From: Acanthacorydalis orientalis
Lineage: Eukaryota > Arthropoda > Insecta > Megaloptera > Corydalidae
Assembly: GCA_034766995.1 (NCBI GenBank)
Contig: CM068315.1
Coordinates: 39,561,318 to 39,625,317, forward strand
Length of the DNA: 64,000 bases
Reading direction: 5' to 3'
Made by a program: the position numbers and the translations under genes. Below the pieces are notes generated by a model that saw only the letters and a program-made list of their open reading frames with translations, ran no database searches and had not been told where the DNA came from. Positions 58,516-64,000 of this stretch are shown in pieces. The number at the start of each line of letters is the position of its first letter. Within the stretch, counting starts at the first letter, position 1.

Positions 58516-59062
58516 TTAGGTCGGTAGGAAAATAATTGCTGTTTTTGTTTTCTGAATTCTAGCCTTGATCAAACTTAATCATCGTTTTTATATTTATATC
58601 ATTTTAAAGTGCATTTTTCGGTCTGTTTTTAGTAATATTAACTTTGGTTTAAATATTAATTTTGCTTCAAATTGCGTTATTGAATTAAAAATGGAAAAGA
58701 AGCAAATAAGGGCGATTTTTTATATAAATTCAAAACGAGTGGTAAAGCAACAGAAACTATTCATAAACTAAACAATGCTTTTGGTGTGAATAGTGTTAAG
58801 GAATGTAAGGTGCAACGGTGGTTCCAAAAATTTCGTGCTGAGAACGAGACCCTTGAAGATGAAGATCTCTGGCGTTCTTTTTCACTTCATAACGATTAAC
58901 TGAAGTCGTTAGTTGAATCAGAACCACGCAAAACAATCCTAGAGTTAGCACAAAAGTTATGCGTTAGTCATCCAACAGTTCTGGACCACTTAAAATAGCT
59001 AGCTGTGAAAATGTATATGAATTTGAAGGTCATATACCCCAATTATTTTTCTACCAACCTAA
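58516..59062 (+). mobile_element. HTH-only mariner derivative, copy D
   Basis: A complete 547-bp copy with TIRs TTAGGTCGGTAGGAAAATAA and TTTTTCTACCAACCTAA and a TA duplication. ATG is at 58691 (MEKKQIRAIFY). One frameshift and one stop interrupt the HTH region, which ends VSHPTVLDHLK then TAG. No catalytic domain. Confidence 0.9.
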
Positions 59063-59344
59063 TATAAATTAAATTGGAAAATATTAGTTATGCATAGAGA
59101 TAAAGTAAGATAAACAGTACAATAGCTTATTGGCACATTTTAATAATGTGCTTTAACCTTTTTAGTTTTTAGGTTATGGCAAACTTTTGGTTTTGATTTC
59201 ATTGAATTTGATTTTAAATTTATACATGCATGAATTATTTTTCACTCCGAGGATCTCTTTATAATCCCCATCAGTCGCAATCGATTATTTGTGTAGAATT
59301 TTCAAACAACTTATATTTATCATAGAAAGTTATAAATATTTTCA

Positions 59345-59724
59345 TATATGACTTTTTTATTTGCCTCGCAAACCATAAAAAACTCATTTGAAAAATGTTC
59401 AATACTTGAATACTGATCATGTGTGTTTGTTGCTTATGGTTGTTTCGATATCTATGCTATCATCTTTGGAGCATTAAAACTATCGACGTGCCCCTAATCC
59501 TCAAATATCTACCTATTGAAGCGATGAACTACATAAAACTTTGTATAAATCGCTTCTTATCAAACTTAGCAATCGGAGGAGATTGTATTGCTATGGAAAT
59601 TCACATAAGTAGCAATCAATGATCAATACTGAACATTATAAATAAATTATTGAACATTTTTGATCCGAATTTTAATTTATAATTTCATGTGAATAATTGT
59701 ATCATTCGTAAAAGTGAATTTACT

Positions 59725-59725
<1 letters not shown>
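59345..59725. repeat. Foldback MITE, near-complete copy upstream of Gr gene 2
   Basis: Left arm TGTTTGTTGCTTATGG and right arm CACATAAGTAGCAATCAATG pair imperfectly; TTATTGAACATTTTTGATCC lies outward of the right arm. The arms are far diverged. Confidence 0.65.
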
Positions 59726-59779
<54 letters not shown>

Positions 59780-59920
59780 TATGTTAAGAAATAAATAAAT
59801 TAGAAATATTTTTTTCATTTAGTTTCCATTAAGGTATAATGACGCTTGTTATCTATTTATTGATTCACCCTCGTATGCAAATGACGTATAATAACTAGAG
59901 GAGAATAATTGACTAGAATG

Positions 59921-59952
59921 TATAAAAACGAGCACTGGTGTGGTTATTCAGT
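59921..59952 (+). promoter_or_regulatory. TATA box and initiator of Gr gene 2
   Basis: TATAAAA lies at 59921-59927 and the arthropod initiator TCAGT at 59948-59952. The +1 A would be 59950, 29 bp after the first T of the TATA box, which is the ideal spacing. The start codon follows 27 nt later. Confidence 0.7.
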
Positions 59953-59976
59953 CGTGTTATTAAACAATTGTTGAGA

Positions 59977-60662
59977 ATGGAGGAAGCGACCGAGCAGCAA
60001 TTAACCGTTTACGATACTATTTATTTAATTGTAAATTACAGTCATTATTTGTTACTGGCACGTGTAAAAATAATAAATGATAAAATAACAGGCAGATCTC
60101 CTGTACAATTGAAATCTTCGTTTCAGTCCGTAACGGCCACGTTGTTATTAATATCTCTGTTATTGTACGATCGTTACGTCACGTACAGCAACTTCTTTCA
60201 AAGCATAACATTTCGTAATTTCCTTCGAATTATCTACCTCTCGTCCGAACTGGTGTACATATTTATTCATGTAATCGCCGCACAAGTCTACAGTGGCAAA
60301 ATGATGGACTCGTTGGTCATGTTCGAAGAGATTGACTCGATGCTACAACACCTCGACGTGAATTTAAATTATCATAGAATCAGACAATTAAACGTCTACA
60401 TAGTTTTTATCGGTGCGTGCTTAACATTCACCTTATCTTTATTCTTTGGATTTGTACTGCAAACATCAATCACTGAAATGATAGCATTTATTATAATGAC
60501 TGTTCAGAGAATTTCTTCGACGGGATTGTACTTTACTTTAGTATTGAACGTCTATCTCAGATTCAGGGAACTGAATAAAGTCTTGAAAAATATCTTAAAA
60601 GAATACAACTCGAGATATTCGATCAGTATTATCCAGATGAATCGTACAGAACAAGAAAAGAA
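59977..60662 (+). CDS. Gr gene 2, exon 1 (residues 1-228)
   Basis: It encodes TM1 to TM5 with hydrophobic blocks such as SVTATLLLISLLLYD and LNVYIVFIGACLTFTLSLFF. It ends in phase 2 at gtcagt after EQEK; the frame then meets a stop in the intron. Confidence 0.9.
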
Positions 60663-63008
60663 GTCAGTATGCAATTAAAATTTTTATTTGGGATCTCTTT
60701 CCTGCTGTATTTTTTCAACCGCTCTACATTTATTATTATTATTATTTTATTTTGTAGAACCACAGAAGATTTACTGAAAACAGCTATCCGTGTACACCAC
60801 TATCTTTGTGAATTATCCGCTAATCTAAATAATGTGTACGGCGTTATAATTCTAATGGTAATACAAAGTGTGCAGTTGGAATCGTTGTCCATATTTTATG
60901 AATTCTTTTTTATGGATGGAGTTAGTGTTACTTACATACTATTTCTTACAGTATTTTTAGTCGAAATTTTACACTTTATCATCTCTAGTATGTTGACTAC
61001 ACAAGAGGTATCTATCATTATTTGATGCATTTTTTTTTTAAATTAATAACGATTTATGTTATCGTAAATTAAATCTCGATTATATTTTGTAAATCTCACA
61101 AACGACAAAAAAGTTTTTAATTCAATAATTGTCTATTAATTATTCTTGATTGTTATTTATGTAAATTTTGATGAAATTCCATCATTATCAGAACGCTAAA
61201 GTACGAAAAATTCTTGCTTATGCAATTTAAAATTTTGAGGATGATTGAATCGCCATCGATAAGTCAATAATAATCGATTAATTAACATTTATGTGATAAA
61301 TTCTTATAGATTCAATTTTTGCCACACATCTTTCACAGATATCTATTTGCATTTCTGTGTCTTTCTTCGAGTCGAGAAATATTGTTATAAATTTACAAAG
61401 TAATGTTTATTCTCGGCAACCATAACTTTTTCGACCAACTATTGTTTCTGGTCAAAATATTTAATACGAGAGCGATTTGAAAAGTTCGCGGCCTAACTAT
61501 GAAAGAAAATCTTGTTTTTAAATTGCTTTTGTTTTTTAATATGGTCCCATTGAACTTCAATACACTTCATCCAGCGATACTCCAGTGCTTTTATGCCGTC
61601 CCGGAAATTCTTTTCTTGAAGGTTCTCAAATTGTGAAATTACATAAGTTTTCTTATCTAATTGAATTTCTAATAAAAGGTTGGTTTGGGACCTCTCTGTT
61701 GGTGGGGGCTCAAGATTTTTCCCTTTTTGTCCATAGGATAACTTGCCACTACATAAGTAACAATTAAAAATAATTATTTACTGATCATTTTTGATTAAAA
61801 CAGTGTTTACTGGTATATGAAATAAGAAAATAATTCATCTGTAAACGAAAATGAAGATATATAGTTCAAGAGGATTGATATTTCTAATTTTTATTAATAT
61901 TTCACTTGTATTAATAGCTACATACAACTGAAAACTTTCTATAATTAACAAAATCTTTAAATATGTTATATATTCTTATAAAGAATATACTAAAACAATT
62001 TAGCCTATTCTATAAGAAAATCTCTTTTATTTTTTTTCATAACAACTAATAGTTTTTCAAGAATTGTAATATTTCAGGCTAACAAATCAGTACATATTGT
62101 AAATAAAATCGGTGTAATCAATAAGACTGAAGCAAATGTTCAAGTGTTAGTAAGTATTTATTGAAAGAAAAAAATCAATTTGTTCTACTTAACAGTCTTT
62201 ATTGAAACATATTTGTAATTATTATTAAAAAAGTATGTTTTTTTACAACAAAAACAATTTAATAACAATTCGAAACTGATACTTGTTTCAGAAAGATTTG
62301 TTTTGCCTGCAAGTGTACCACAAATGTGTGGAATTTAGAGCAGCTGGGTGGTTTACAATCGATTTCTCGGTCATAATTCAAGTAAATATTTTTGTTCATT
62401 CGCTAAATTTTACACCATTACTGAACAAGTTCAGAAAAATCGAGCACAGACTTCTGTCGCATGTTATTATTTTAAAGGAAGTGTGAAAATTTTTGAGTTT
62501 AATCTGAAAAGAGATATTCACATTTCTATAACGAGTTAATCACGTTTTAAATTTATCACATTTAAATTTTATTCTTCTGATTTTATATTTTTTTATTCAA
62601 AATGTCTTTTTTATAAAATTAAGAAATTTACATAATGGATAAAATTTTAAAAAATTTTATTATTTCTATATACAACATTTCTATTTAATTAAAAAACTAT
62701 TTTTATTCCATATGTATTTTCTCACTTTACATCAATATTTTTCTGTGATTTACATATAATTAAAATAAACTCTCAATTATCAACTATAATAATATTTATA
62801 CAGATGAATTATAAACATCTTGTAATAATGAACTACTTCTTATTTAAGATAATTGTATTTTTAATAATTAAAAATACAATTAACTTAATTAAAAATATAT
62901 TTTAATACATGTAGTTTCTAGCATGCCTGTGTATCTTTGCTTCTCCTCGAAGTCAGTGTTTTTTTTAGTATTTTCTGCGAATGGTTTCGTCTACTGACAT
63001 CTTCAGGA

Positions 63009-63056
<48 letters not shown>

Positions 63057-63611
63057 AAAAAAATGTTAGAAGACGAATTTGGGCGTAGAAAATACTTAAA
63101 TAATAAACTCAAAGATAAGTAACACAATTTCAAAGTATTTTTAATAACATTTTTAACCTACAAACTATAAAAAAAAACCTTTAGATCAAACTTTTATCAT
63201 CATTTATACACATTTCAACAGAGATTGCATTATTCTCAGATTGTCAAGGTACAGAAAAATGTTGAGATTTTTCTATACTTTAGTTTTATGAGGATAATGA
63301 CATCGCCATCGAAATGTACAAAAGCAAAAATAGAAAATAATCAATAATCATTTATTGAATATTTTTGATCAGAATAAATTTATGGTTTGTAGTTATAATA
63401 ATTGTACTGCAATGGTTTGTAGTATAAATTTGTGTATGGTTTGTAGTATAAATTTGTGTGTGTGTGTGTGTATGTGAGTAAAAAAGGAAATAATCTTGTG
63501 AAAGTAATGTTAGTCAATGTGTTAGACCTGTTGTGATTTTTTTAATGAGTAAATAATTTTTTTATCTATTTTATTATTTTATATAAATTATATACAATAG
63601 ATAAGAGGTTT

Positions 63612-63671
<60 letters not shown>

Positions 63672-63848
63672 ACAATCATGAAAGCTATAAAAAATCCACT
63701 GATGGGGATTTTTTTCTTACATTTCCAGATTGCAGGAATCATTAGTACAGTTTTGTTTGTCGTAGCGCAATATCCAGCAGATAGTACAAGTGAAATAGTA
63801 TTAACAGATTATGATATTACAAGCAACAATAAAATTGTAATTAATTAA
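59977..63848 (+). CDS. Insect gustatory receptor, complete, five exons
   Basis: This is a second Gr-family seven-transmembrane receptor. Exons: 59977-60662, 60758-61007, 62078-62149, 62292-62381 and 63729-63848, giving 405 residues plus TAA. The start is ATG 59977 (MEEATEQQLTVYD), 27 nt after a predicted initiator; the open frame reaches further up only without an ATG. Exon 2 has the pre-TM6 pattern VHHYLCELSANLNNVYG, exon 3 EANKSVHIVNKI, exon 4 LFCLQVYHKCVEFRAAG then WFTID, and exon 5 STVLFVVAQY, a diverged TYhhhhhQF motif in which Y becomes V and F becomes Y. Intron sites after the TM6 region match those of the minus-strand Gr gene; this gene has one extra intron in phase 2. No coding lesion is seen. 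Ligand is unknown. Confidence 0.92.
60758..61007 (+). CDS. Gr gene 2, exon 2
   Basis: The acceptor is attttgtag and the donor gtatct after ACA-CAA-GAG. It encodes TTEDLLKTAIRVHHYL, then YGVIILMVIQSVQLESLSIF and a second helix ending SSMLTTQE, equivalent to the end of exon 1 of the other Gr gene. Confidence 0.9.
61085..61320. repeat. Foldback MITE (Gr gene 2 intron 2)
   Basis: Left arm TTGATTGTTATTTATGTAAA with CCATCATTATCAGAACGCTA, right arm TTTTGAGGATGATTG and CGCCATCGATAAGTC. Confidence 0.65.
61462..61700 (-). mobile_element. 3' end of a decayed mariner (Gr gene 2 intron 2)
   Basis: Minus strand reads FRDGIKALEYRWMKCIEVQW then a basic tail, the C-terminus of mariner transposases, followed by a TIR-like GAGAGCGATTTGAAAAGTTC (plus strand). 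The rest of the element is absent. Confidence 0.7.
62078..62149 (+). CDS. Gr gene 2, exon 3 (24 codons)
   Basis: A short exon between atatttcag and gtaagt encodes ANKSVHIVNKIGVINKTEAN plus VQVL, the intracellular loop before TM7. Phase 0 at both ends. Confidence 0.88.
62292..62381 (+). CDS. Gr gene 2, exon 4 (30 codons)
   Basis: Between cttgtttcag and gtaaat it encodes KDLFCLQVYHKCVEFRAAG then WFTIDFSVIIQ, the Gr block before TM7. The longer open frames here read past the donor. Confidence 0.9.
63009..63052. repeat. (TA)n microsatellite (Gr gene 2 intron 4)
   Basis: TA repeats; a second tract lies at 63616-63670 shortly before the last Gr exon. Confidence 0.95.
63165..63400. repeat. Foldback MITE (Gr gene 2 intron 4)
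   Basis: Left arm ATACACATTTCAACAGAGAT and CATTATTCTCAGATTGTCAA, right arm GAGGATAATGACATCGCCAT then CGAAATGTACAAAAGC, ending in TTTTTGATCAGAATAAA. Confidence 0.72.
63729..63848 (+). CDS. Gr gene 2, exon 5, TM7 and stop
   Basis: After acatttccag it encodes IAGIISTVLFVVAQYPADST and a 19-residue tail, then TAA at 63846-63848. AATAAA at 63847-63852 overlaps the stop codon and could serve as the poly(A) signal. Confidence 0.88.
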   Translation: MAGIISTVLFVVAQYPADSTSEIVLTDYDITSNNKIVIN

Positions 63849-64000
63849 TAAAAGGAGAAAGTTATAAATATCTTTCCTTTTTATTCTTTGAAACGTCCGT
63901 TTTTTTTATTATTTAACGAAATGGAACAATGAAAAGTCTTTAAAATAGATGTACGTTTGTAATGAAATCAAATTGTTTTGAAAGAATAATCAAGAAGTAT

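Noticed and set aside
59938..59976. Upstream GTG start for Gr gene 2
   Set aside because: It would begin with GTG and overlap the predicted initiator; ATG 59977 fits the promoter and family length.

Overview
The window is AT-rich eukaryotic DNA and reads as an insect nuclear genome. It holds multi-exon genes with GT/AG introns, two insect-type gustatory receptor (Gr) genes, several mariner, pogo/Tigger and piggyBac-like DNA transposons, and very many (TA)n microsatellites. I cannot name the order or species from sequence alone. All exon structures were built by hand from homology, open frames, splice dinucleotides and codon phase.

Layout. 1-24 kb is mostly non-coding: a decayed mariner (1.07-2.26 kb), a possible terminal coding exon of an unidentified plus-strand gene (3593-3709), MITEs, LINE-like fragments, HTH-only mariner derivatives, tandem repeats and several CpG-richer islands (0.34-0.60, 8.77-9.08, 12.56-12.99, 20.4-21.0 kb) that could be promoters, untranslated exons or enhancers. 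24,459-46,772 (+) is a complete cation-chloride cotransporter of the SLC12A1/2/3 (NKCC/NCC) branch: 16 coding exons and 1070 codons, all junctions in phase, with an N-terminal SPAK/OSR1 docking motif and conserved regulatory Ser/Thr positions. Its introns are loaded with transposons: a Tigger relic, 80-bp mariner MITE, near full-length mariner, piggyBac-like MITEs, a mariner with a piggyBac-like MITE nested inside it, and a pogo-type MITE. 47.1-47.8 kb is an array of palindromic MITEs alternating with (CT)n(TA)n.

48,107-53,388 (-) is a complete four-exon Gr gene of 389 codons ending in a textbook TYhhhhhQF motif; mariners sit in introns 1 and 3 but the coding frame is intact. 53,708-55,002 is the youngest-looking mariner, with near-perfect TIRs, a TA duplication and two visible lesions. 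59,977-63,848 (+) is a second complete Gr gene of five exons and 405 codons, with a well-placed TATA box and TCAGT initiator. The two Gr genes diverge from a roughly 6.6-kb interval.

The most distinctive signal is reductive evolution of mariners. Four copies share one internal deletion that leaves only the N-terminal helix-turn-helix region of the transposase, followed directly by the 3' TIR. Three copies of a different mariner share the reverse loss: the helix-turn-helix part is gone and the catalytic part remains. An 80-bp MITE made from the ends of the first family is present twice with the same junction. A second unusual signal is that two of the shortest Nkcc introns (63 and 69 nt) are multiples of three with no in-frame stop, so their retention would insert residues rather than truncate the protein.
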